A stretch of DNA of 24,609 nucleotides from Priapulus caudatus (taxonomy: Eukaryota; Priapulida; Priapulimorpha; Priapulimorphida; Priapulidae): the NCBI RefSeq assembly GCF_000485595.1, contig NW_014577260.1, forward strand, positions 346,190-370,798. Reading direction: 5' to 3'. Below, piece after piece: positions 1 through 10,011 of the stretch. Under the pieces are notes generated by a model. That model searched no databases, was not told the DNA's origin, and saw nothing but the letters and a program-made list of their open reading frames with translations. Both the position numbers and the translations under genes were made by a program. Every line of letters starts with the position of its first letter. Positions within the stretch are counted from its first letter, which is position 1.

Positions 1-525
1 TCGTGACAGCGAAGGGCGTCTCTATTGCATTCCCTGACCTAGATGGTGACATCTCTTGGTACTATTACGCAGGAATGCGTCAGGATGCCGTAAGCTATCA
101 TTCACTAGCACTGTGATTGCAGTGAGGTGGTAAACCGTACCGTGATATATGCACTAATCAGGCTAATTGATTGAGTTAATAGCCAGTAGACCCGCATGCC
201 TCAATCGTTCCGCTACAATTAGTTAGCCCAGCATGGGGCAATGTTTGGGGAGGTGTGTTCATCTAGGCGAGACTAAACTGTTCATTGTTTGGAACGCATT
301 CCAAGCTCCAGCGTCCTATACTAGTAGCTTGGGTTTGGCACTAGGCGAAAACTGGGCCTTCGCCGACTGTGGCACAATAAGGATTACTGCATGCCAGCAC
401 CCACAAATGGGCGTTCTTTTGAGTGACACCAATTCTGAAATCTGGGCGAGTTACGGTAAAGAAAGTGAAAGATTGACCCTCACATAGGCTACATATCGTT
501 GTCTGTGTATACTTGGTCTGCTCTC
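1..525. other. No gene seen; probable upstream intron or intergenic DNA
   Basis: Mixed-composition DNA. Two short overlapping open frames (233-487 plus, 341-667 minus) have no recognisable motif and look like chance. Confidence 0.5.
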
Positions 526-572
526 GTGCATGCGTGCGTGCGTGCGCGTCTGTGTGCGTGCGGGCCGTGCGC
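526..572. repeat. TGCG/TG-rich microsatellite
   Basis: Imperfect TGCGTGCG and TGTGTGCG runs of alternating purine and pyrimidine. Confidence 0.7.
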
Positions 573-848
573 TTTGTGTTTGGCATTCTCTCGCCCTGTT
601 GATAGGTCTCACGGAGAGAATTGTTGAAGTTGCAGATATAATCTGTACTGTAATCGTTCCTTGACACTATGATCCTATCGCGAAATCACAAAGCATTGCG
701 TGTTACATCGCGGGTAGTGTCAGTACCTCGTTACACCTCAGAACACCGAGCGTCTTTTGGGATGACTTTACATTTGTAAGGACAGATATTATAATTGGTG
801 TGAGTTATAATTATGTCTGTTAATTGGAATTGGGTTTGTATATATGTT

Positions 849-963
849 TGCGTGTGCACATATTCTGTGCATGCATGCATGTATGAATGCGTACGCGGGT
901 GTGTCTTTTTAAGCTCGCCTTGCGCGTGCGTGTGTACGTGCGTGAGTGCGCGTGTGTGTGTTC
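849..963. repeat. Imperfect TG/GC/GCAT simple-repeat tract
   Basis: Interrupted runs of GTGTGC, GCATGCATGCATG and GTGCGTGTG. The alternating purine-pyrimidine pattern can adopt Z-DNA. The His/Thr-rich minus-strand frame across it is a product of the repeat. Confidence 0.6.
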
Positions 964-1466
964 GTTGTATGTCTACGTTTGTATGCCTGTAACTCTTAGC
1001 ATAAAAGCTGCCTCCAGCGAATAAATTGCCACGTTTTTGACAAATAGATGCAACAGTGTGTTGTGCGTGGGAATGAGGGGCACGCACGTTAAACTCAATT
1101 TCCATTTCTCGAAACCGTGATAATTAAATAGCACTTAACGTGATGTTGATTGATGATGGCAGTTTTTCTAGTAAAGTGGCTAATGCTTACTTAACACGTT
1201 AAGAGGTGCGCGCGTGTGCCAATTGTACTTAAGTAGTTTATGCATATTCGCAATGAGTGTTTGATAAGCTTATTGAACACTAAACTATATTTGCTGTTTA
1301 TATTGGGTACCTGTTTATTTTTCCCACGGGACGTTCCTCGCGATTAGATTGTACTGTCTATAGATTGAACGAAGAAAAAAAACGAGTCCATGTTTTAAGC
1401 AGTGACATGACACATTGGAAGCAAACCCATGTTCTACACGACCGGCCTTGCTATTGCTGTCATCTT

Positions 1467-1519
1467 ATCAGGAGTAAGATAATATAGGAGTAAGATATAT
1501 ATATTATCTTACTCCTGAT
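1467..1519. repeat. Perfect 20-bp-arm hairpin (foldback) with GATA-type sites
   Basis: Arms 1467-1486 and 1500-1519 are exact reverse complements, with a 13-nt loop (1487-1499) that holds a third partial copy of the arm (GGAGTAAGATA). The 10-mer ATCTTATCAG occurs at 1462-1471 and 1518-1527, so direct repeats overlap the stem ends, like a target duplication or a template-switch scar. CTTATC/GATAAG or AGATAA motifs occur four times in 66 bp. Confidence 0.85.
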
Positions 1520-1573
1520 CTTATCAGTGTGCGGAGCATTTCAATTTTACTCCGCCTGTTTCGTATACGGAAG

Positions 1574-1923
1574 CAGCCGCTGCTGTTCACTTGCAAGAAA
1601 AACTTCGTGCCGATGACGATCATGTTCTGTTGTTCACTCCCTTGCAGCTGCTGCTTTTCACTTGCAACGCGGAAACCTTCGTGCTGATGTTCATCCTGTC
1701 GTTCACTCCCTTGCAGCTCCTGCTGTTCTCCTGCAACGCGGAAACCTTTGTGCTCATGATCATATCCTGCTGTTCACTTCCTTGCAGCTGCTGCTATTTA
1801 GTTGCAAAAAAACTTCGTGATGATGTTCGTTTTGTCGTTCACTCCCTTGCAGCTGCTGCTGTTCTCTTGCAAAAAAAACTTCGTGAATGTGATGTTCATG
1901 TCCTGTTGTCCACTCTCTTGCAG
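1574..1923 (+). repeat. Tandem array of about 70-bp splice-acceptor-like units
   Basis: Five consecutive units begin with CAG at 1574, 1645, 1714, 1785 and 1850 (lengths 71, 69, 71, 65 and 71). The last ends on the acceptor of the exon. Each unit reads roughly CAGCTGCTGCTGTTC, then TTGCAA, then (C)TTCGTG with a GAT or CTGAT-like element, then a T/C-rich run ending CCCTTG before the next CAG. Each therefore carries a possible branch point, a pyrimidine tract and an AG. AGs with a good tract end at 1647, 1716, 1787, 1852 and 1923; the AG at 1576 has a poor tract. A different frame stays open across the array because of its periodicity and stops at 1954-1956, so the array itself is not taken as coding. 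Confidence 0.85.
1922..1923 (+). promoter_or_regulatory. 3' splice acceptor (AG) of the zinc-finger exon
   Basis: The AG follows a pyrimidine-rich run (TTGTCCACTCTCTTGCAG). It is chosen over the upstream copies because the exon frame (C-S-S-G-G-S-Y-P-D) is open back to it and because it gives a phase 1 start matching the phase 1 donor. In that frame a TGA lies at 1884-1886, so a longer exon in this frame would be broken. Confidence 0.75.
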
Positions 1924-2550
1924 GTTGTTCCAGCGGAGGTTCGTACCCGGACATGAGCTGCGTCAGTCCAACGAACTGTCAGTTCGTTCCTGGCAGCGTC
2001 GCGACGAGCGGCCTCAACATGACGACGCCCAGCTTCGGCAACTCTCAAGCGGCCGCCGCGTACGTCTACAACTTCACCGGCTCCTACGGCCCGCCACCGG
2101 CCCCCGCAGCGCCCGCCGGCTACAGCGCTCCCTACAACACCTGCGACACGTACTTCACGACGCTTACAAGCCCGACGCCTAGCGGCTACTACAGTGCAGC
2201 CTCCTACCAGGGCAGCGGCGGCGGCGGGTCGGTCAGCTCGTATCTGTCGGGGCTTCAGACGGGCGCGTCCGGCAGCAGCCAGTCGCTGCTGTCGCCGGCG
2301 AGCGGCAGCGATGGCGGCAGCGACTCGTCTCGCGCCGGCTCGGCCGACCTGCAGGCGACCTGCGTCGACCCGGTGACGAAGGCCGTCATCGACAACGTGA
2401 TGGGCAAGAAGTTTGCGAAGAAGCGCGCGCCGTCAGCGACGTGCGACGTCTGTCACCTGTCTTTCAACTCCGGCAGCCAGCTGGACGCCCACATGACCGG
2501 CGCCAAGCACAACAAGCGACTCCGTTCCATGAAGATCCTCGTCGAGAAAG
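1924..2550 (+). CDS. Internal exon of a ZNF385/ZNF346-like zinc-finger protein gene
   Basis: An open frame runs through the whole segment between a clear acceptor (pyrimidine tract and TTGCAG ending at 1923) and a clear donor (GAAAG/GTGAGC at 2550/2551). The exon is 627 bp and phase 1 at both ends, so it is symmetric. Reading starts with the last two bases of a split codon and continues CSSGGSYPD before the first ATG (1953), so that ATG is probably internal rather than the start. Numbered from Met 1953, residues about 10-140 are Ser/Gly/Ala/Pro/Tyr-rich and look disordered. A basic stretch (KKFAKKR) precedes one C2H2 finger with C164, C167, H180 and H186 (C-x2-C-x12-H-x5-H) and an FNS motif. 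This spacing is typical of matrin/U1-like zf-met fingers, which in ZNF385 and ZNF346 bind double-stranded RNA or DNA in the nucleus. The exon is far more GC-rich than its surroundings. Neither neighbouring exon could be found. The family call is by eye; another zf-met family is possible. Confidence 0.82.
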
Positions 2551-2556
2551 GTGAGC
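2551..2556 (+). promoter_or_regulatory. 5' splice donor of the zinc-finger exon
   Basis: AAAG/GTGAGC matches the metazoan donor consensus closely. It falls just after the basic tail behind the zinc finger. Reading through would add only a few residues before a TAG, so splicing here is the natural reading. Phase 1. Confidence 0.75.
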
Positions 2557-2678
2557 GTGAGCATAAGCGTCGATAGCGAGATCAGTGATGTCCTGTAACA
2601 GCAGTTATACTTGCTTACTTATCCTGTTGGTTCCCTGATGAGACATAAGGCCGTGGGAGAACTGCCGTAACCAGTTAT

Positions 2679-2976
2679 CGGTTAGAGTTAAATGTTAGGG
2701 TGAAGGTTAGAGGTTAGGGATATGGTTAAGGTTAGGGCTAGGGTTAAGGTTAAGGTCAGAGTTTAGGGTTAGGGTAGGGGTTAGAGGCTAGTGTTAGGTT
2801 TATAGGTTAGGGTTAAGGTTAAGGTCAGAGGTAGGGTTAGAGGTTAGAGTTAGGGTTAGAGGTTATGGTTAGGGTTTGAGATGAGAGGTTAGGGTTAGAA
2901 AGTTAGGGCAAGGGTTAGAGGTTAGGATTAAGGTTAGAGGTTAGAGTAAGGGTTGGAATTAGGGTGACGGTTAGGC
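2679..2976. repeat. Degenerate interstitial telomere-like repeat (GGTTAG/GGGTTA)
   Basis: About 300 bp of variants of GGTTAGGGTTA, GGTTAGAGGTTA and GGTTAAGGTTA on the plus strand. Many units match TTAGGG, mixed with TTAGAGG and TTAAGG. It starts about 130 bp downstream of the zinc-finger exon's donor, so it is probably intronic. The degeneracy indicates old or minisatellite-like interstitial DNA rather than a chromosome end. Confidence 0.85.
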
Positions 2977-4110
2977 GTGGATAGAACGGATCTACAGTTT
3001 GAATAGAAATCGATGTGTTTGTCTCCCAACTGAAATAACTTCTTGGTTTTATATACATGGTTTTAAATACAATTATGGTACAATGCAATGATGGGGCATG
3101 TACAACTACTCATTTTGGTGTAGGAAAACATAAACGCGTTTATTGTTATTGGGTGAAATTAACCAGTATCAATTATGTCGCCTTGATTACAATCGAAACT
3201 GAAAGGTCAAGCGTTGAAAAGCATTATATAAATTTTGCCAAATAACCAAACGTTTTAATGCACCTGCACGATTGCATATTAGTTTGAATTGGGACCGAGG
3301 TCGAATCCAAATACATCAGATAGTCGAATCCTAATACATCAGATACTGACACTTCAATATTTCGCATCCCTACAAGCTGGTCGGTAATTATTTCTAAGCT
3401 TCAGTGCATTTTTCACAGGTGCCACCCTCCCATCATTGTTTCCTCTCGGGTGCGACGGTGCGTGCATGAGTATACCGCGATCAGTTCAGGAAGCAGATAA
3501 CATCCGTAGCGGTAGCGATCCTGTGTTAGATCTCGAGCATCCGTACGAATTATCGGCCGGTTTAGTCTATATGTCCTTGCTACCGAACAGAGCCTAACGG
3601 TCTGGTAGCTCAACACCAATGCACGAGTCTGTGCTGGGCGACTATATAATAAGCTACTCCTATAATGGCACAAACATTATAAATAGAGGTGACTATCATT
3701 AGGCTAAAATGTCATGGCTTTTGTTTGCCACTTGACATCAATTAGATATGACAATTGACGTTTATTTTGTCACAAATATGTGTGTCGTTTCTAACAACGC
3801 GCCCCTGGCTAGTAACTAGCGGAGGGTTCTTTTCCAGCATTCCGTTCATATCCTTGACACTTACCTCACACTCCTCTAAAATTTTCATGGTCATGGTGCT
3901 GCAAACCTCTTCCTATTAGACCCCCTGTGCTCGACCACCATTTGCTGCATGTGGTTAGCTGCTCAAGCCACAGAAAACTCTAAAAACGGAGCGATACAAG
4001 CAAATATGCGCAGTAATGCTTGAACGTGTGTCATTCGGCTTAACGGTCACAGTTGTACAAGGTTCAGTCACACTCGCTTTTATTATACATCCGAATGCAC
4101 ACACATTTAC
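2977..4110. other. No gene seen; includes a 23-bp tandem duplication
   Basis: A 23-bp unit (GTCGAATCC..AATACATCAGATA) is repeated at 3300-3322 and 3323-3345 with one mismatch. The frames at 3057-3245 and 3413-3673 have no recognised motif. Nothing else stands out. Confidence 0.5.
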
Positions 4111-4113
4111 AAA

Positions 4114-4210
4114 ACACGCACACACACACGCACGCACACGCACGTACGCACGCAACGCACGCACACACCCGACACACAAACATACACACACACACACACA
4201 CACACACACG
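4114..4210. repeat. CA/CG dinucleotide microsatellite
   Basis: Interrupted CACACA and CGCACG runs ending in a pure (CA) run at about 4183-4209. His/Thr-rich frames here are products of the repeat. Confidence 0.85.
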
Positions 4211-4454
4211 TGTACGTAGCACACGACTAACAAATTTATGCTTACTAGCAGACTAATACCCGTACAACGACCAAATCGTGCCTTAAATTATAAACTTCAT
4301 GTAAGTGACACAGATGAACTTAAATATTTTATGCAACTGAAAAGAAAACAGAAACAAAAAAACATTTTGGGAAGAAACAAAGAGCGCAATTCTATAAGTG
4401 AGCAGGGGAAAAATTGCTCAGTTGACCACTTAGTTGAAAGGAAAATACCGCAAA

Positions 4455-4591
4455 ATCTATCTATCTATCTATCTATCTATCCATGCCATGTCATGCCATC
4501 CCATCCCATCTCATCCTATCCCATGCCACCTCATGTTACCCATGCCATGCCATCCCATCCCATCCCATCCCATCCCATCCTATCCAATCCC
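4455..4591. repeat. Compound (CTAT)n plus (CCATC/CCATG)n microsatellite
   Basis: An ATCT run at 4455-4480 changes directly into CCATG, CCATC and TCATC pentamers to 4591. The junction suggests growth of one repeat from the edge of another. Confidence 0.85.
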
Positions 4592-4595
4592 AAAC

Positions 4596-4660
4596 AATAA
4601 AAAATAATATAAATAATATAAAGAACATGAAAATAATAATAAATAATAATAATAGTAAAA
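4596..4660. repeat. AAT/ATA-rich low-complexity tract
   Basis: Repeated AATAATAT and AATAATAAT motifs with A-runs, directly after the pentamer array. Confidence 0.7.
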
Positions 4661-5510
4661 AAATAGACCATGACCATGACTGATCCGTATACGTCTTGAT
4701 CCGTTGTTATAATGTTCTCATGTCCTAATGCTTCATTCTGCTCACCACCACTCACCCTCGACTACCTAACCGCTTCATCACCTAAATGAACTTCTCTTCA
4801 CCCAGCGCCCTGGCTTATCAAGCATCAAACTATTTCATTTCATAGGTATTCTTTCTGGGATATTATGTAAAATTACCTCGTAAAAGATGTCATGTAACGC
4901 AGGAACTAAACTATTACCAGAGCTGGAATTGTTTGCCTTCCGTTTTCGACTGGTTGAATTTCACCACCGTGTTTCATCGTGTAATCCTCGCTGAACGAGC
5001 ACGATCTCATTATAGAAATAGTTTGGATAGTGATATCGGGCTATTTCAAGCATATCAATTCGAGTGCCTGTTTTTACCTGCTGCATACACAGGTTTTTCA
5101 ATTAAATATTGTAATTTTCACTTATTGTTTGCGTCAGGGTGTTCAACTTCGCTCACCGTCCTTGTGTACCTAAGAGATCCGGTGAATCCTCGCAGGAACA
5201 AATGGATCGTAGCAGAGTACCCTGCCATTCCTGACCCCCCCCACGCTCTTCCTCCCCTCCCTAACCTATCCCCTTTCTCTCCCTTTCACCTTCCCTGTGC
5301 CTTTTCCTCCATCGCCATGTCTCTTCCTTATAGTTACTTCTTTGTCACTTGTTTTTGTGGGGCATAGAAATTCAACGGGAAATGGATGAGTAATGGAATA
5401 GGTAATGAAAGGCAACGATAGTGAGATATGTTACGTGAGGAGAAGAGGCTATGAAAATAGTGAGAAGGTGACGATAAAGAAAGTGCACGCGAAGGAAAGC
5501 GAGATATAGC
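4661..5510. other. No gene recognised; pyrimidine-rich 5230-5330
   Basis: A 144-codon plus-strand frame (4933-5367) has no recognisable domain, and its C-terminal part comes from C/T-rich DNA. Nothing supports it as a gene. Confidence 0.45.
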
Positions 5511-5557
<47 letters not shown>

Positions 5558-5606
5558 AGGGAGAGAGAGGGGGAGGGAGAAAGAGAGAGAGAGAGAGAGA
5601 GAGGAA
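5511..5606. repeat. (GA)n microsatellite
   Basis: Long GAGAGA runs broken by GGGAAGG. The purine strand is the plus strand. Such mirror-symmetric tracts can form triplex (H-) DNA. Confidence 0.9.
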
Positions 5607-5752
5607 GGGGTAGAGGTAGTCTGTGGGAATGCAGCTAGCTGCAACCTCGGGATGCTGGTCGTCATCTATGATCGTGTCGAAGGACAACCTTTGTCGAAAC
5701 CTGCCGTGATTTGGCTGTAATCTGTCTCGCTCGCTCGCGCTTGCAGCGTGAT

Positions 5753-5872
5753 GTCACTTGTCACCTGTTGCGCGCGCCTAGCGCATGCTAATGTCACCCG
5801 TGCACGGTCACTGATTGCATGCTGCGTGTCACCCTGAGTGACGTGCGCCGTTGTTCGGTCGTTTTACGTGAC
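5753..5872. promoter_or_regulatory. Cluster of seven GTCAC/GTGAC motifs, possible regulatory element
   Basis: GTCAC occurs at 5753, 5760, 5793, 5807 and 5828, and GTGAC at 5838 and 5868, within 120 bp. Chance would give about 0.2 on both strands together. Two of them sit in TGACGT, a CREB/ATF half-site, and one in CACCTG, an E-box. The block is richer in CG than its surroundings. A short frame (5819-6040) overlaps without a recognised motif. Confidence 0.35.
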
Positions 5873-7495
5873 GTTATTATCCGGTCGTTGCGGGAAGAGG
5901 GCTGCCCTTGTATTTATAGTTGCCGTGGTAATGTAGATTTATTTCGCATGCATGATCATGCGAGGCGGGATTTTATGCTCAATTTAACGCGTTTGATAGT
6001 TCGCACGTTCGCGCATAGTCACGTCTACAGCACATTATAATTGTTGCCGTTAGTATGCGCGTATTCATGCATAATCGTGTCGGCCATATTTGTCAGGCGG
6101 CAGGTATTTGTGTATCTGCATATGTATGCACCACTGATCTCCATTGGGTAATTGGCAAGGATTATATATATTCATGAAGTTATTCTGTAACTATACTAGC
6201 ACAGACCTGTCCCTGTGTTATATGATTCTGGTGTGGAAATAATGATGAATTCAGATAAAGTTGGTTGCATACGCATCAGATAATGATGGCCTAATAATCG
6301 CTATAATGAGAACTTTTGCATGCATTTCGGCGCGTGTCAAATAGTTTGAGATTGATAGTGTGCTGCAAGATATGGCACATGTGAGCGGTCCTTTTAGTGT
6401 TAGAGCCGTCCTTCTACCTGATATTTCGCAGGCTTTGCACATTATGGCTTTGTGAAATATTAACCCTGATCAACGAAATCTAAGATAACTTGTTTTTCGG
6501 ACGCGACGAAAGAAAACTGGTGTATCAAATCTACGAGAAACCTATTACATACATGGCACCCTAAACTTTATTATTGAACAGTGAACTCCGCCTATCCAGT
6601 GTACCTGCTTTCATGATTTTGCTGTGATAGCAGGTTTCAATTATATTGAGCCTGTGCACGTCTCCGTTTCTAGGCGGTGTGTTATTTGAATATATCGTGC
6701 TGTTCGCGATGTTACATTTTGGCACAAATTAATTATTTGTATCTACACAGTTGCATAAATTTAACGCGAGCATAGCATGGGCCATATGTTACCCATCCGT
6801 ACTTGATCTGACAGGATCATTATCCCCCAATTACCTTATCATAATATAATAATTAATAATGTCATAAAATTTGATCAAATCTTAAACAAGCGTGAGGTCA
6901 GTGGAATACGCTGATGTGATTTATAATTAGGTTATAGCAAAGAAGGGGGTTTTGAGGTCGAATAACACAGAACGATGAGATGCAGATAACGCATGAACGC
7001 CAGTAGCCAGATTCCAAGAAGGGTCATCGCACAAAGCTAGGCATAGATACCTAGATGCACGCCCTTGATATGCATATACTGCTACTACTAGTCAACAATA
7101 GTTTAGTGGTACGTAATGTGTCAACCAAAGTGGCCACGTGTACGTTCGCGATATTTTGCGCGTACACGAATCGTGCACTGCATACTATGTTTAGCTGATG
7201 GGATCATAGAAAAATAACACCGTAGTGTAATTTTCGGCGAATAATCTAGAAATGATTTTATCGAGTAATCAATCCGTCTGTCAACATTGAATGGACGTGC
7301 CAGTCAAGCCAAACGTCGCGTGACGCTCTCACGCTGTGTGATTTCTCTCGCTGTTTCATCTCGGCCGTAATGTAGGAGTAATGTCGCATCGCACGCCCCA
7401 TGATGGGTCGTTTCCTTGAATGTGTCAGACGCGTTTGCATGTTATGACAGCGACACTCGCCAATAAAGGCACAACATGACACTGGCACGCGAACA
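5873..7495. other. No gene seen in mixed-composition DNA
   Basis: AT-rich stretches (for example 6840-6880) alternate with ordinary sequence. The short frames at 6251-6442 and 7258-7488 on the minus strand have no recognised motif. Confidence 0.5.
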
Positions 7496-7573
7496 CAGCC
7501 TGTAAGCAGCCTGAAAGCAGCCTGTAAAGGTCGGTTGCGTTCCGTAATGATCCTGTAAAGGTCACGTTGCGTA
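7496..7573. repeat. Short tandem and spaced direct repeats (CAGCCTGTAAG)
   Basis: Three 11-12-bp units begin CAGCCTG at 7496, 7507 and 7518. CCTGTAAAGGTC at 7521-7532 then recurs at 7552-7563, each followed by a GTTGCGT element. Confidence 0.7.
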
Positions 7574-7733
7574 TGACCGCTAAATATTTACACTTTAGGG
7601 TGTTCGAATCCGCATTCGTTATAAACTAGCTTTGATTTTTCTTCGCTGCTGCTAACCTAGGCGGCAAGTAGGGAGTTGGTACTGGTTAAAACGCAAAATT
7701 CTCAATAAATATCAAGTGGTTTTTAGCAGAAAC

Positions 7734-7773
7734 GTCTCTATTGTAACACTATCAGGAGTGTTACAATAAAGAC
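7734..7773. repeat. 17-bp-arm hairpin with a 6-nt loop
   Basis: Arms 7734-7750 and 7757-7773 pair with one mismatch (7738/7769) around the loop ATCAGG. The hairpin contains TATCAGGAGT, the 10-mer that also starts the hairpin at about 1468. A related partial sequence, TATTGTGACACTCCTGAC, lies at about 7992-8009. Confidence 0.8.
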
Positions 7774-8389
7774 TATATGTGACCGGTGATAGCGAAATGA
7801 GTCACATGGGGCAATTTGGACATTTTAAGATGAATACATATTCAGATTCCTGAGGTTCATAGCTTTCTATTGATATATAAATATTGAAAATTGGTTAAAA
7901 AATATTTATTTTATGACCATTATAAATCGAGATATCATATGCGTTTAAAATTTTCTGAGAATTGTCTATGACACTCCTATCTTCGTGTTTATATTGTGAC
8001 ACTCCTGACACTATCGTGCTACAAAGATGTACGGTCGCTGGGCGTAAAACCACATTCATTTTCCCACGTTTAATTGTTCTCCACCCTGTCATTTATAGCC
8101 TAGTTGTGTGCACGTGAATTAGAGCCGTCTTGGTATTTGGAGGCGGGCAGGGTTTATCTCTTTGTCTGATGAGACTTAACGAGACATAAGAAAGCTGCCA
8201 CAAAAGCAGTTGATCATGAGAGTTGTCAGCAGAGACGACAAGGGGTTACAACCTTGCAGCGCTGAAAAGAAAACTTGGGAAAATCACGGCCAGCCTGGAA
8301 ACGTGACGGGAGCTTAACTTGTTTTTAGCAATTATTTTCATACCGCCAGCCACGCCTGTCATTCATTCCCTTCGCCACTTTTTCCGGCG
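7774..8389. other. No gene seen
   Basis: AT-rich around 7860-7930, otherwise unremarkable. The minus-strand frame 7895-8092 has no recognised motif. Confidence 0.5.
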
Positions 8390-8410
8390 CTTTCTTTCTT
8401 TCTTTCTTTT
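8390..8410. repeat. (CTTT)n microsatellite
   Basis: Five CTTT units at the head of a pyrimidine-rich stretch. Confidence 0.8.
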
Positions 8411-8840
8411 ACACTGGAAAATGTAACTTAATTATATTGGGTTCCCCTGATCACTCTGAATATGCGTCCCAGTCTTCGCTATCTCCCCGTTTTTTACCAC
8501 AACTCTTATCCGTCTCTCCTCTGCCATTTCTGATTACTTCTCCAGCTGCTTATTATCTTGAAGCCCATGAGATCTTTTTCCATTCCATTCTTTTTTTATT
8601 CCGTTCTTTCTTCCTATCTTCCGTCTTTCTTCTCCTCTTATCCTACCAACGTTATCGCTCCTATCTCTCACACACGCTCTTTCACTACACCCTCCCTTAC
8701 GCACACGCGCCCTCTCATTCCCCCTCCCTCCCTCCAGTCTCACAGTCGATCTCTTATTCACTCTACTTCACTGTCATTCACTCATTCTCTTTCGCGTGCG
8801 CTCGCCCATTAGCGCTGTCCAGTACACTATGTCCGGTTAC
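8411..8840. other. Pyrimidine-rich (C/T-skewed) stretch
   Basis: Plus-strand C/T bias with ACACACGC islands. The 220-codon frame 8437-9099 is mostly Ser/Phe/Leu/Pro from this bias and shows no domain, so it is not called as a gene. Confidence 0.55.
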
Positions 8841-10011
8841 ATTTGTCATGCTATCGTCGGGAAACGTGTCATTCGATTATCGTTGTTTCCCCCTTGGGTT
8901 ACTGGGTCGTTATCCAACCGTTCGCGTTGCAGCTCCTTTGCCACACTGGACTGGTCACCTCATTTGCCTCACGCTCCCATTGTTGACGACTCGCGCAGAT
9001 GTGACTCCCCCATCTATCACGCCAAATTTCTTGCGGGCTCGAGGACAATTATTCACTGCCGTGACTGTCACCTACGACCCCATGGCGAAAAGGCGTTGAT
9101 GTTCTGAGATAAAATGGTTTAGCCCAGTCAGCTGCTCGTCAGTAATTAACAGAATGCCTACATTCCTATAGCGAGGGGGTTATTTACATCTACTTCTCCT
9201 CGCTTATTACTGTTGTTTTCGTTGTAATGCGAGGGCTTTCAAGGTTGGTTAACGACATTGCGCGACATCTTCGTAGGAAGTAGTATCTGCATGAACATCG
9301 GTTCAGAGTTTTCCGTCGAGGCTCTCACATTCCAGGAGACCGCTGCAGCGCGTGCTATAACGGCATTGCAACAACGAGACGTTTGTATAGGCAATCGTCC
9401 GCCGTGGTAGTAGCAGGGGTCACGGCAGAGAGCGTGTCCACTGCAGTAGCATTCCACGAAAATGGTCGGATGCTAAAAAGTGACAGCTTTACTCTGCAAG
9501 TTGTTTACACAGTTGATATGTATGCGACGACGTGTTTTGCAAACACAATCATTGTGTCAATAGAAGTCCCGCAAATAGTCAGTTTTACTAATCGCTTTCC
9601 TTTCTAGTGGGGCGGCCCCGAGTACTATATCAAGCACTTTAGGGGGGAACGTGGAAGTTCCAGAATGATAACATAGAATTACCCTATTTTATCATTGCGT
9701 GTTTTCATTATGTTTTACGGTGATTTTCTCTTATCGTGCTTCGTATAAACGAACGAGATATAAGAGTATAAGGAGGCGGTACTAAAGCTGTTCTGCTTGT
9801 TTACGTTTGTTTCATGTGTTGTGATTATTTATATTATATCTAAATATATATCTACAAAAAGTTTACTTTACAAAAACGTCAATCGACTTTTGATGCAAAT
9901 ACTATCACATATAACAAGAAATCTTCGTTCATAATTGTAGTTTGCGTTAAGGTAAATAGCCTCGATAATGTGGCCCAGGCTGTGCTGGGCGTTTCTCTTG
10001 TTCACTTAGCG
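8841..10011. other. No gene seen
   Basis: Ordinary mixed sequence, then an AT-rich stretch at about 9800-9950. Short frames at 9239-9457 and 9383-9607 overlap on opposite strands and show no motif. Confidence 0.5.

Noticed and set aside
1591-1956. 121-codon periodic open frame across the acceptor array
   Set aside because: It is open only because the repeat lacks stops in that frame, it is out of frame with the zinc-finger exon, and it stops 33 bp into that exon. Repetitive Leu/Phe/Cys content fits pyrimidine tracts, not a protein.
7592-7605. tRNA B-box-like GTGTTCGAATCC
   Set aside because: No A-box at the right distance and no cloverleaf arms could be found. The similar GTCGAATCC at 3300 and 3323 also lacks an A-box.
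8437-9099. 220-codon plus-strand frame
   Set aside because: Composition follows the C/T bias of the DNA (Ser, Phe, Leu, Pro). No domain, and overlapping frames of similar length occur.
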